A DNA stretch of 64,000 nt from Plantago major. Its lineage: Eukaryota > Streptophyta > Magnoliopsida > Lamiales > Plantaginaceae. Shown here piece after piece: positions 12,128 to 23,461 of the stretch; the stretch's first letter is position 1, and every line of letters starts with the position of its first letter. Both the position numbers and the translations under genes were made by a program. The stretch covers positions 102,683 to 166,682 of the forward strand of contig JAIFAC010000138.1 in the NCBI GenBank assembly GCA_026545765.1, given 5' to 3'. The notes beneath the pieces were generated by a model. The model ran no database searches. It was not told where the DNA came from and was given only the letters and a program-made list of their open reading frames with translations.

Positions 12128-13795
12128 TGTTGGTCCAGATAACGGCAAAGTAAAAGACTAGAGGGGGGGGGGGGGGTGAATAGTGTTTTAAAACTTTTGT
12201 CGATAAACACGGTTTCTCAGATATCTGTGAAGATTTCTGATACTTAATTTCAGAGGGCGGAAGACTTTTCTGTGATAAGTGCACGTGCTCAGCAAGATAG
12301 GTGTAAATACTTTGCAAGGTAAATAAAGCAAGTAATAAAATGCAAAAAGTAAATAACACTAGTCTTTTTATAGTGGTATCTGAAGGTGGCGTAATCCTTC
12401 AACTAATCCACTTCGGCCTTTCTCAGACTTAGAATCCACTAAGATAGATAAATGAGGTAACCTTACAAGTATCTTCTCTCGATTCCTAAATACACTAGGT
12501 CCCAACCAAGTGTTCCCCCTGAGTTATTTCCCGGCTTTCACAGCCAAGTACTTCCTGTACTCAGAAACCTTTTGAGCTATTCCTTAGTTTCCCAAACTAA
12601 GTACTTCCTATGCTCAAGAATCTCGAGTTATGCCTTAGTTTTCCAAACTAAGTACTTCCTGTACTCCACGCCGATTAAGGTGTCGGTTAAGGTAGTTCGT
12701 CAGGTGAGCTTCTTTAATAACTTGTTCAGTTATGCAGATAGCTCTATGAATCAAGTATACTTAATACACTTTGCAATGTATGGTATCTTGTTCTTTACTA
12801 ACCCAAATCTATGATAAGTGTTCAAGAGAATGAATCTCAGATATGAAATCTTATTTAAACTCTATCACAAATAACAATGCTTGTTAAGGATCAGGACACT
12901 TAGAACTTTTGTGCTACTTAGAACTTTTGTGCTACTTAGAATCAAGAGCTTTGGTCGCAACAGAAAGCTTGAAGGTAAGTAGTGTGCTTGAGAGAGCTTG
13001 TGAGAGTATTCAATGTAAGTTCGTTGTTCTAAGGTGTAAGTTCTATGTATTCTCAAGCCTAAGTGTTGATATTTATAGATGAATTTGAGTGCCGCTTCAA
13101 TAGTATCCACAGTTTAAATCAAATTCAAACTATTGATATCCGAGTATAGTATCAGTAGTACGCTTGTCTTCTTCTTCGGTTACCGCTTTTGTTCGTACAT
13201 CTTTGTCCGCGCATTTAATGCATTGTACTATACTTTGTCCTCAGAGCCAACGGAACTATACATGGTATCGTAGATCTTTATACTATCGATTTCTCCGATG
13301 TCAAAAGTCCTTTTCAAGAGATTATCACAACTCCAGATATCACTTGTTGAAACAACTTGTTATAATATATTTCTTTTCAGAAACATAGTTTATGTCCAAG
13401 GTATCTGAGTGTAGATATCTGTGGGCACTTTCCTCGTCTCGTAAACCTTTATTTCTCGATATCTTTTGCAACACCGCTTATTTAAAACGCCAGGTCTTCA
13501 AGATATCTGGTCATAGGTATCTGAAAATCCTTGTCTTCAACAATCTTGTGCAATCTTCAAATCTTCAAATCCGTTGAACTTTTCATGCTGGATGCCTTTT
13601 TCTTGGTCTTCTTTTTAGAAATAAAAAAAAAATACATTCAGAGACTTAACATCCTATACAAGATTAGCTTAGACTATCATACTTAGTGAGTTTTCTCTTT
13701 TAAAGTGTTCAAGTGAACCAAGAGTACTAACCACCTTTCTGAGATAAGATAAGTCATTAGGTTGCTGATCAAAATCTAAACAGATATTCCTAACA
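12128..13795 (-). repeat. Complete Sirevirus-like LTR, minus orientation
   Basis: Read on the minus strand this 1668-bp repeat starts TGTTAGGAATATCTG at 13795 and ends ACCAACA at 12128. The plus-strand LTR at 40332-42019 has the same ends and content. It carries a G/C homopolymer near 12164, an array of about 52-bp units at 12520-12680, a TATA-like box near 13075 and many palindromic GATATC words. It is the 3' LTR of the minus-strand envelope-like copy to its right, because a polypurine tract precedes it. Confidence 0.85.
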
Positions 13796-13815
13796 AATTT
13801 CCCCCATTTTGATCA
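13796..13815 (-). promoter_or_regulatory. Polypurine tract of the minus-strand Sirevirus-like element
   Basis: On the minus strand gatcaaaatgggggaaatt directly precedes the LTR start TGTTAGG. An AAAATGGGGGA tract at this position is a hallmark of Sirevirus-type copia elements and primes plus-strand synthesis. Confidence 0.85.
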
Positions 13816-14156
13816 GTCAACGATCACTATCTGACCTATTACAAATCTGGATGAGGAAACAATCCACCACTTAATCATTTCTTATGATCTTTCAATTCAT
13901 ATAATTAAGTGCAGAAAGTAAACATCAACCAAATCACAAGGTGTGATCTTTGCTGGCAAGTTATCTTTTATAGATTGATATCTGAGAGTAGGTTCATCAG
14001 ATATGTTACAATGAAAGTTCAGATAACTTTTTCAAGATAAAACAACAATAAGGTACAGTCAGCAAAAAAAAAAAATTACATAGTAAATTAGGACAACAGG
14101 AGTAACCAAGCTCCAAGTAGACATCCTAATAAACTAGTCTTCAAGTCTTCAAATCT
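13816..14156 (-). other. Untranslated spacer between envelope-like copy A and its LTR
   Basis: No coding frame. It contains the block at 13897-13990 (aagtgcagaaagtaaacatc and onward) that is repeated at 17180-17280, which shows that copies A and B share the same 3' untranslated region. Confidence 0.6.
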
Positions 14157-17034
14157 TCAGCAGCTCCAAGGATCAATTTGCATACTCCCTATCTCCAAAT
14201 CTTTTGATATAATCTGAGTAGTCATAGAGCAAGGTTCTGACCAACATCTCAGTGTCTCTGGCATAACCACATACTTCTTTGTATGATTTGGTGGGATTCT
14301 TCTTGGCAAAGTGTTTGACCCATAAATACTTTCCCCATTTCTAGGCATGCTCAATTCTGATATCTGATAGCTTGAAGTAATCATATATGATCCTCAGATA
14401 TCTGATGTCACCCTTGTATTGATCTTCACCATGTAGAACGACTCAAAGGGTTCCACAAAAAGTCTTCGCCTCAGGCTCTGCTCCAGAGGTTTGGGACTCT
14501 ATGCACATCATCAGGTTTTCCATAAAGACATTCATCATTAAGGTCCTTCCTCATGGCTTCAACTCTCTTGACAACTTCAAAATCCAACCAAGCTTTGACA
14601 TGATTGGTGTTGATCAAGATTGGCTTATCTTTTCTCCATGCCATAAGTTGTTGATGGATGGCATCGGAAATCCTTTTTCATTTACAAGCAAGTGCTCGAG
14701 TTCCAGATTCAAGTATCCATTCCTCGATGAATACACCGTAGAGGAGGAGGTTGTTGTCGCCTTCACATACTCAATTCCGCTTCTTCCGCCCGAGTGGAAG
14801 TTGACCTTTTCTTCTTTCACTCTCAATCTATTCCTCCTTTGCATTGAGTTTTTCCTCGGGTTGCTTGAAGAACCACCGGATCGACTTGGTATTTCTAGAG
14901 GGTGTTTTAGCGCCAAAGGCTTTTGCGCCTATGGGCTCCGCTAGCTATCAATTTTCTTTTCCGTGAAGAGGAGCTTCATCTTCATCAGTCTCTTCATCAT
15001 CATCAAGATCAATTCTTGTGAGAATTTTGCAGCCTTCTTCATTGCCCAGGGATTTGATTTGGCCTCCTTCTTCTTCTTCTTCTTCTTCTTCTTCTTCTTC
15101 TTCAAAAGACTCATCAATCCCTCTTACTTGTCTTCTCCTCGAGCCTTGGTACTCCTTGAGGTTTCGTGCTACGGCCCTTGTTACCATTGAAGTTCCTTCA
15201 TTGGTTTTCGAAGTAGCTACTATTTGTGAAGCAACTGACTTGAGGATCGGCTCATTGATTCCGAGTGGTGGTCGGAAGTTTTATTGTTTCTTCTTCCTCT
15301 CCGAGTAGCACCACCTGCATTTCTTCTTATATCCTTCTCCTTCTTCCCATTCCCCGACTTTGAGGTCCAGATTTGTACAATCATTCCCCTTAGTCATTGT
15401 CATCGACTAAGTCTCATAAAGGATTCGAGAGAGACTCAAATGTCCTTGTAAGCGCTATAGCAAAGGACCAACTTCAAGTTCACTGAGCTCCGATTTTGTT
15501 TGATAAGTCCATTTTTCTTATCGCTGAGCTCGCCAATGGGCCTTGAATGGCATCTACTTTTCCAAAGAAAGATAGCTAGCCTCTTCAAAAGCTTTTGCAA
15601 AAGTTTTGGTCATCATCCCTAACCATGCCTAGGTCTTTCCGAGCAATGACCGACCGGTTGTCCTCAATGATGAGCTCAAGGAATGTCTTCATTTCGCAGG
15701 ATCGATGCAAGCGGCTTTATCTTGAGAAAACAACTCCTTTTTCAATTCGCTAGTACTTGATATCCGCTCAAGTATTCATCGAGTCGACATTCGCGCTATC
15801 AATATTTCAGAGCAATTAGCTTCCTTTTCAAATGAGAAACCGCTAAGTGTTCATTGCGTGTTCTCGCCAATTTCTTCTTCTTCATCATCCGAGTCATCAC
15901 CTGGATCTTCATCCTTAGACATTTTCAAGATTTTCTAGTACAAAGAACCATCTCGTAGATGGGCTTCTTTCCTTCGTAGAGGAGGATGGTATATCTTTGA
16001 TGGTGATGCACTTTAGCATCATGCTTTTCTTCGATACTTCTTCAAGATTCAGCTCCTTAGCAATGGCATTTACAGCATCCTTGAGCTCTTTGACCTCAGA
16101 GTAAGCTACCATTTCTTGTAAGTATTGATCTTGAAGCTGATTAAGCTTATCTCTGGATTTAGCTAGCTCTTCTTCCAGTTGAAGATGGAGCTGTTATTCT
16201 TCTTCCAACAGTTGTTTAAGTTGAGCAGCTCTGGCTTGTGTATCTGATATTTTCTGAGTGTTGTTCTTAGAGTACTCAACTACTTGTTCAGTATAGTCCT
16301 TGTGTTGGGGAGATGGATGGGTAGATTTCTAAGGAGATGGAGGAGGGATTGTTGTGATGTCCTCTCGCAGTGCTTTTCAAGAAATTGAGGCATTATTTCC
16401 TTGTGGAATCCCTCATGTCCCTGGTGCAGGGGCATCATCATCATCTTTCTTATCCTCATCCTTGTGATGGTCAGAAGGAGGATCTTCATAATTGTTCTCA
16501 TCAGTCTCCTTCTCTTCTTCATCTTCAGAGACTAGATTGATCACTTCTGGAATAGTGATCATTTGCCCATTTACCTCCTCTTGTTCAGAGTGTATGCATT
16601 GTAAGGTCTGGGGCAAAGTAGGCTTGAATGCTATCTACATTCTGGTCTGACCATCTGCCTTCTCAAAAGATTCTATGAGCTTGTGTGCAGTTTCTTTGAT
16701 AAAGTCCTATGCATTAGAGTAGAAAAGGAGTACTGCTCTATTGGGAATATAGCATAGACATAATTCTCCAAGTCAAAAGCTCCGACTCTTATCACTTGGT
16801 GATCAGTCACCTTTGTTAATTCAGTCAGATCTGAGCTTCTGAGCTTTTGCCACTTTCTGAAACACTTGAGATGTTTATTTAGTGTGTGGTTCTTGAAGAA
16901 TGCAAGCAGATCTTGTGTTGAGAATGCAGAAGCCTTTTGCACACTTGTTTGAGCCTGAATGAATACATCAGGCTCAGCTATCCTATATAATGTATATACT
17001 ACATTTTCCATGAATATTCGTAATCATTCACAAT
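14157..17034 (-). pseudogene. Sirevirus-like envelope-like region, copy A (5' truncated, spliced form)
   Basis: This stretch runs between the chimeric junction and the LTR and is colinear with the envelope-like region at 37100-39900. Conserved pieces are the N-proximal QAQT...HTLNKHLKCFRKWQ block (frame 16673-17011), an acidic Asp/Glu segment (16280-16616), a helical Glu/Lys-rich segment near 16100, an acidic run coded by TTC repeats at 15067-15110, and a C-terminal domain (14157-14916). Many frameshifts and stops break it. At 16954/16955 the sequence goes directly from ...ATTCAG into GCTCAAACA, where the plus-strand copy has a 78-bp GT-AG intron. Function is unknown. In Sireviruses a third ORF here is called envelope-like, which is only an analogy. 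Confidence 0.7.
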
Positions 17035-17179
17035 TATATTTGGATCTAAAGACAAGCAACTTTGTGAAGACTTTGCTGAACTCATGAAATGCAAATCCCG
17101 GATTTAGTCAAGAGGAGACCACTTCCTTGTTAAATTTGTCCGCCTTTAGTAAGCTTCAGGCCTTCCTCGGACAATTATT
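17035..17179. other. Chimeric junction: Sirevirus RT fragment (+) joined to Copia-1 fragment (-)
   Basis: 17035-17092 matches the plus-strand RT just after YVDD (compare 32809-32870: ggatctaaggacaagcaact and onward). 17093-17179 is the reverse complement of the Copia-1 leader at about 5668-5755 (gtccgaggaaggcct block). Both are too short to be element ends and lie between two minus-strand envelope-like fragments, so this looks like filler DNA from template switching or end joining. Confidence 0.75.
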
Positions 17180-18720
17180 TAATTAAGTGCAGAAAGTAAG
17201 CATCAACCAAATCACAAGGTGTGATCTTTGCTGACAAATTATCTCTTTATAAATTGATATCTGAGAGTAGGTTCATCAGATATGTTACATGGAAAGTTCA
17301 CAGATAACTTTTACAATGAATAAAACACATTTCAGTACAATCAGCAAGATACAAAAACTACTTAAACAAAAAGAAGAACAGGAGTAACCAAGCTCCAAGT
17401 AAACATTCTAAATGACAAGTCTTCAAGTCTTCAAAAACACTTCAGGTTCTCAGCAACCTCAAGTCTTCAGCAACCTCTATGAGTCAATTGGCAAATTCAC
17501 TAACTCCAAGCCTTTTGATGTCTTCAAAGATAATCATAAAGCAAAGGTTCGACTAACATTTCGTGTTTCACAAATCCACAGACTTCTTTGTAGGACTTGG
17601 TGGGATTCTTTCTGGCAAAGTGCCTGACCCACAGATATCTTCCCCATACCCAGGCATGCTCAATTCTGAGATCAGAGAGTTTGAAATACTCATAAATGAT
17701 CTTCAGATATTCAATATCATCCAGATATTGTTCCTTAATCATGTAGAATGACTCATAAGGTTCAACACCCGCCTTGGCCTCAGGCTGCTCCACCATCTTG
17801 GAAATTCTGTGCACATCATCTTGTTTCCCATAAGGACATTCAAAGGAGAGGTCCTTTTCCACGGCTTCAGTTCTTTTGGAGATTTTAAAATCCAGCCATG
17901 CTTTGACATGCTTTGGATTTATCAGTACTGGCTTGTCTTTTCTCCATGCCATAAGTTGTTCACATATAGGAACTGGGAATTTTTCATTTACTAGAAGGTG
18001 CTTTAATTTCAGAATCCAATGACCATTTTTCTGGTGAATGCACCTGTAGGAGGAGGAGCTGTTGTCAGTCTTCACATATTCAATCGTGGCATCTTCCGCT
18101 TTTTGGAAATATCCTGCCAAACTTGATATCCCTTGCTCTCTTCCGTTTTGTTTTTGAATTTTCCCTTGGGGGATTGCTTGAAGAACCACCCTAGATAGAC
18201 TTGGTATCTCCAGAGGGTGTTTTAGCTGCCAATTGCTTTGCAGCAATAGGCTTAGATAGGCTATCAACCCTTTTCCTTTTCCTGTGAAGAGGAGCTTCAT
18301 CATCATCATCATTATCAATGTTAATCTTTGTGGGAGATTTGCAGCCTTCTTTATTGCCCTGGGATTTGATTTGGCCTTCTTCTTCTTCTTCTTCTTCTTC
18401 TTCTTCTTCTTCTTCTTCTTCTTCTTCAGAAGACTCTTCAATCCCTTTTACTTGTCTTCTCCTCGCACTTGGTTCCTTTCGAGGTCTTTGTTATCCGTCC
18501 TTTGTTGTCATTCCTTATTCAGAATCATTGAAGTTGTTGCTACTATCCGAAAGTAGCAATGATCAAGGAGGACTCATTTATTCGAGAGGTGGTTGTTCGA
18601 TTTTCTTTTGTTTCTCTTCCTCTTACTCTCGAGCACCTTGAGATCCTTCCCTTAGTCATTGTCGATCGACTAAGAATCACAAAAGATTCTGAGAGTAAGT
18701 TCTAATACTTAGATTTAAAC
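17180..18720 (-). pseudogene. Sirevirus-like envelope-like region, copy B (C-terminal part)
   Basis: A second, partial minus-strand copy of the 3' untranslated part and C-terminal half of the envelope-like region. The frame 17524-18441 is 305 codons. After a lysine run coded by a TTC repeat it has the block LKHPLEIPS, a segment IEYVKTDNSSSSY, then LLVNEKFPVP and a final domain with KAWLDFKISK, CPYGKQDD, EPYESFY and RHFARKNPTKSYKEVCGF, ending LLYDYL. The same landmarks occur in copy A and at 39100-39900. This is the best preserved version of the C-terminal domain. No transmembrane segment is evident. I do not recognise an enzyme family and the role is unknown. Confidence 0.7.
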
Positions 18721-19619
18721 GTTAAACTAAGCATTTTCATAAGTTGTTGCCGTCAATGAACATGTTAAGGTATCCATTACTGCTTTAGCTTTACCATCTA
18801 ACTCATCGCACTATTATAAGTTTATTACAATTGTGAAAATGAATAAATTATGACTCAAAAGAGTTTTTCTCTTTAAATATATCATGTGTTTGTTAACAAG
18901 AAAAATAAGGCAAATTAAGGAAAACGACATGATGCCATTTTTGATGTTATCATTGTGGTCCGTAGAATGATTTTTGTTCGGGTATTCTCGATCCGAGGAT
19001 GTCTTTAGTTCGGGTCTATGTAATGGTGGATATTCCAACACACCGTGTTTTATCGTTGGTGAATTAATAATACTTTAACTTCTCGTAAAGAAAAAAGGAA
19101 GACGTACAGATAGGGAATTTTTTTTATTGTCCATGTGTAATTTGGTAAACATTTTGAAAATAAAAATCATAATGAAAAGATTGAAAATATTGAAAAAGAA
19201 TTCTATTATCGAGTCGTTTTTAGAAACTACCTCACCGATTCTCATCTCTCCGCCCATCTTGTAGTCAATGATTTCGCTTATGATAGAGTAGTCCATGAAT
19301 GCCTATATATGCTTCATCAGGTTTGTTGGAGCCTTTGAGATATCCCTTTAACCATCGTGAGGAGCACATAGGTACCTAGCTAGACACGCCACTTAAAAAA
19401 AAAAAAAAAGAACCTGGCGTTAAAGATAACTTAATTTGATTTATTTGGACTTCAACCCAATAATTTTACTTGACTTATAATGAGTTTCTATCGAGCTAGT
19501 CATTTTTTGATTCGTATTACATTTCCGTGGTCTGTTCCGATTTTATTGGCAAAATAGGTTAGGAGCTCTCTCCAATTACTTTGATTCAAAAAAAGGCCAT
19601 TGCCTTTTACACCCAAAAT
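18721..19619. other. Spacer without recognisable gene
   Basis: AT-rich DNA with only short frames and no element ends that I can recognise. A poly-A run lies at 19395-19409. Confidence 0.5.
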
Positions 19620-20180
19620 CTCCTTGTAAAATGTCAATTGTGCCCTTCTATATACCCACTCCATCTATCCTCCTATCACAATTACCAAACCACTCTCTCT
19701 TTCCATTCTCTCTCATAATCTCATCCTCCCACCACCCACCTTCCCTAAACCACGGTCCACCACTGCTAGACTCCACCACCTCCCACCACTGCCGGCCTCA
19801 ACCACCTCCCCTAACCCATCGCCCACCACCACCGTCCCCCACCACCACCACCTTCCGAATCCAACACACCACCTTCCACCACCGCGTTCACGCCACCACA
19901 CCTCTCTCTTCTGCCTCTCACCCCACACCGCCCACTGCCATACATCCGTCCACCACCACCCTCTAGCCTTCCAACTTCCACTGCACCGTCAAATATCCGT
20001 GAAGATCAACCGAGATCTGAGAAGATTCGCCCCGGATCCGTCAAAATATGGGAAGATCCGTCCACCACCACCACAATTCGCCCAAATCTGTCCAAGATCC
20101 GTCCACCACCACCAACTTCGCGCATCCCCACCATCTCCGTCCAACTATATATCCGTCAAGTTACGATTTCGTATTTTGTA
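19620..20180. repeat. CCACC-rich low-complexity tract
   Basis: A pyrimidine/CCACC-rich region with degenerate repeats such as gatccgtccaccaccacca. A 111-codon frame at 19631-19966 is Pro/His/Thr-rich only because of this composition. Such tracts are common in plant retroelement LTRs and leaders, so I treat it as a repeat, not a gene. Confidence 0.55.
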
Positions 20181-21497
20181 GGTGTTTGGTGAAATCGCAT
20201 TGAAACAAGGCTAAAACAATGAATATTAATGCATTAATGGAAGCAAGGAAGTTCCAAGGCCATAAAGACGGTTGAAAACGGAGTCCAACGGTCGAAACAG
20301 AAGTGGATTCGGAGTTCGGATGCAGATTCTAGAGATGTTCGAGCGAAGATATGTGAAAGTGCAAACTTGGAGCAGTTCTATTATTTTGGTCATAACTTTC
20401 TCATATGAACTCCGATTGACCAGATCTTGGTGTCCACTCGTAGAAAAGACCAAGAGCTACAACTTTCATGAGTAACCATTTCCAAATTCCGACATTTGGA
20501 CACTCAAAAGTGCAAAGCACTGGGGCTGGGAGACTTATGCCAACGGCATGGTGTACGCCATGCACGCCAAGAAAGGTTTGGCGACGCCATGGTACGCCAA
20601 ATGGCCAAGACGCTAATGTGCGAAAATACCTATATATAGCCTATTTTCGCAATTTTTCATCAGATTCTCATTATTTTTGATCTATTCTCTTTTACATCTT
20701 TTTGCTCTCAACCTAGAACCTTTCCAAGGCAATTAACTCACTATTTTTGGAGGTAATTGAACCAATTTCTCTTGTAATTCGACCATTGATTATTGTTTGG
20801 GAGCATATTCTACATACTTTTCACCGATTGGATTCAAGATCTTCAATTTCTACCTAGGGTTTGTGACACGATTGGGTAAAATTGTATCAAATCTTGTTTC
20901 TTGGTATTTAGTATTCGATTATGTTTATGCGTGTTCAGATATGATATTGATTATGTTTTCGATATCATGAATAGCTAAACACCCTAATTATGGGGTGGTG
21001 ATGGATTCAATGCATGCTAGTTAGGGTTCATGCGATTCAACATACATAAAATGTGATTTACTCGTGCTGCTTTTGATTAAATGAGTATGTAGTTATCTGC
21101 TTGATGTTCATTACGCCAAAATCACCAATGGATTATGTATCCGATCCTTTATACCAAAACGCCTTACATTGCTTTATCCATTGGTTCGCTGCAAACACAA
21201 TAACTACATTAGGTTGTTAATTGTGGCTTAGTGGAATTGACGCCCACTAACGCCATCTGCTTTCTAGAACACATTACGCTTAGATCATTGTCATAGAGCC
21301 TTCTCGCACCTTATGTTATGTAAGGTGTCCGCTTAGAAAAACCTAGAGCAAAGGTAATAATCGTTAGGACGGTCCCAATGATAACTAGAGTAAATCGATA
21401 TCATTATTGTTGCATGTTTACTACTAGCTAGCTTGTTTTCTCGCACCACACCATAATCCCTCTCATATATTCATCTCGTAGTTAATCAGTTTTCTAG
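20181..21497 (+). mobile_element. LTR-like retroelement sequence that truncates the S16 gene
   Basis: This DNA has the look of the long LTR and leader of plant gypsy-type (Tat/Ogre-like) elements: a TATA box cctatatatagcctatttt near 20628, a leader with ctctcaacctagaacc, a hairpin-rich block at 20535-20610 and a long AT-rich tail. No gag or pol is present, so it would be a solo LTR or fragment. Its right edge falls exactly where S16 exon 3 stops matching the family. Family and left edge are uncertain. Confidence 0.45.
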
Positions 21498-22701
21498 TGC
21501 CCCAACAGAAAGCCAATACCTGTAGACGAGTTATTGGATGATGAGAATGTGTGCATTTCTTTAATGGGCACTGTGAAATTTTAGAAATATACGAGTTCCA
21601 GAACAGCAGCATTTGTGTTCCTTTGGCATCTTAGCATATCATAAATGGACATGTGGAGAAAGAACAAATCGTTGATAGCAAAAGAAAACTAGTGTAATGA
21701 AAGGTGCATGGTGAAAATTAACTGTTGCATAAAATTTTTAAGTTCAAATTGCAATCTATGTATATACATTTAACTGCAGAACACAAGGACACGAGGACAA
21801 ATGAATATTTCAGAAGTTGCATTCGTAATCATGTGATACCAGTAAGACTGGGACAAGTACAAGGTGTCGAGGTGTCCATTCATCTGGGACATTCTTCTGA
21901 TAATTCCATGAAAGAATTGTAGATCATGCTACACATAAACATCACTTTAAACGAATTTCTAACAACTTACCATGTAATCTGGTCCATATAAGATTTTCCG
22001 AATAAAAGTAACAACTACACTGTTATTGTAGTAACAATATGTTTGTGTGCAGTTGTTAGTATTACACTGAATTCGTATTCTATCACTTATCAGAGTTGGG
22101 TGTTGTTCATAAACACAGTCAACAATAGATACTACCCATCATTTTTTAATGCAGTTAGGCCATGCTTTTTATCTTCAAATGGAGAAGCGCTTCAGGATGG
22201 AACATCTCTTTCAAACTGTACTGAAAACATGTTTCATTTATTCATCGGAACTAAGGATGCAGGATAATTCGGCCAAAAAGTTTTCAGTTCATCTATAAGA
22301 CTAAGCCATGTTGTACGGCATCAATTCTTCATAACTCAACCTTCCTAATACACGAAAAATAACGAGACAAGAAAGGGCACATAACAGATACACATAAAAA
22401 GCCACTTACTTCACTCTGTCAAAATTTATGCCCATTCGCTTGCCACCATCTTGACCTGTGTGATCCCGGAGGAAAAAATTAGCATTCAGATTCAGATATC
22501 CAACAAAAACAGAGGTTTTAATTTAGCACAAGACCGATAAGGGTAGAACGCGGGAGTGCTAAGATTACCAGGAAGGGGATTGTAGTAGCCTATAACTTCC
22601 AAATGTTTTCCATCTCTGGGAGACCTGATGTCTGCAGCCATTACCCTGTAGAACGGCTTGTTTTTACATCCGAACCGAGAAAGCCGTAAGCGCAAGACCA
22701 T
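21498..22701 (-). pseudogene. RPS16: Nuclear-encoded organellar ribosomal protein S16, 3'-truncated gene
   Basis: S16 is a small-subunit protein of bacterial-type ribosomes; plant nuclear copies serve plastids and/or mitochondria. Coding exons on the minus strand are 22569-22701, 22410-22455 and 21498-21519, joined by GT-AG introns of 113 and 890 bp with the frame kept. The N-terminus [20 protein letters not shown] holds the S16 signature, followed by [27 protein letters not shown] and KYWLSVGA. The family continues with QPSDPVQRLL and about 50-70 more residues, but here exon 3 runs into unrelated LTR-like DNA and a stop after three codons. About 70 residues remain, so it is probably non-functional unless a rescue exon exists. 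Splice sites and the upstream leader are well preserved, so the disruption may be recent. Confidence 0.85.
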
Positions 22702-23453
22702 TTTCTCTCTTCTGCTTCACTCCTTTCTCTTACTATTTCCAGACCTAAGTGGATCAACAAATATTACCTTTGAGATACTTTCCACACAACAAAAACAGAA
22801 CTTTACAGGAATTTTCTCTAAAAGGATTATGCCACAACACTATAATTTCAGAACCTTAAGCAATCAATAATCAACATAATATAGTTGTTCCCAATACGCA
22901 ATTTCAGCTAAAGCACTGTTCAAATGAATTGCTAGCTTCAACACATGAGAATTTGATTTTGGTAAAACAATACTCCATCAGAATTTGATTTTGGTAATAC
23001 ATCTGAAAAGGGGCTATTCTAGAAGATGCTAACAAACTTCACACATGAAAATTGAACAAGAAAAACTGAGAAAAGAATCAATAAACGGATTTCTTGAAAT
23101 GAAACGAGAAACCAAGAGAAAACTCACCGGTAGAGATGAAGATGCGGCGGCGACTGGTGGCGTTGTCCGTTTATGTTCGAAAAAACAAAATTTTAAAACT
23201 AAATAAAATCATGTAACACAAATCTACTATACAAATCAAGTAAAAAACACAAGCGAAATCACGAAACTACAAGTTAACTACTTAACTTCCTACATGTTGA
23301 ATTAATTGAAGGGAGCAACTTACACTACAATTGAGGTGAGATGGACTGAGTCGGAGAGACGGAGAAGAAGTAGCGGCGCAGCGGAGATGAGATTGAGTAG
23401 TGAGTACTATTTGGGATTTTGGGAACTACAACGCCTGCACTTGGGTTTGTTTA
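22702..23453 (-). other. 5' leader of the S16 gene with non-coding exons
   Basis: Minus-strand donor sites are visible at 23127 (gtgagttttc, ending a segment with ccgccgcatcttcatctc) and near 23325 (gtaagttgctccc, ending a segment with ctccgtctctccgactc). They suggest one or two untranslated exons before the coding exon, as is common in plant ribosomal protein genes. The acceptor sites are less certain. Confidence 0.5.
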
Positions 23454-23461
23454 TTTATATA
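23454..23461 (-). promoter_or_regulatory. TATA box of the S16 gene
   Basis: TATATAAA on the minus strand, followed within 25-50 bp by a GC-richer stretch and the presumed untranslated first exon. It fits the gene orientation and leader. Confidence 0.55.

Noticed and set aside
15018-15308. Ser-rich plus-strand frames at the TTC repeats (also 18318-18641)
   Set aside because: These are shadow frames of TTC repeats that code for acidic or basic runs on the minus strand in the envelope-like copies.
19631-19966. Pro/His/Thr-rich 111-codon frame as a possible cell-wall protein
   Set aside because: The composition follows directly from CCACC repeats. There is no signal peptide and the surroundings are repetitive.
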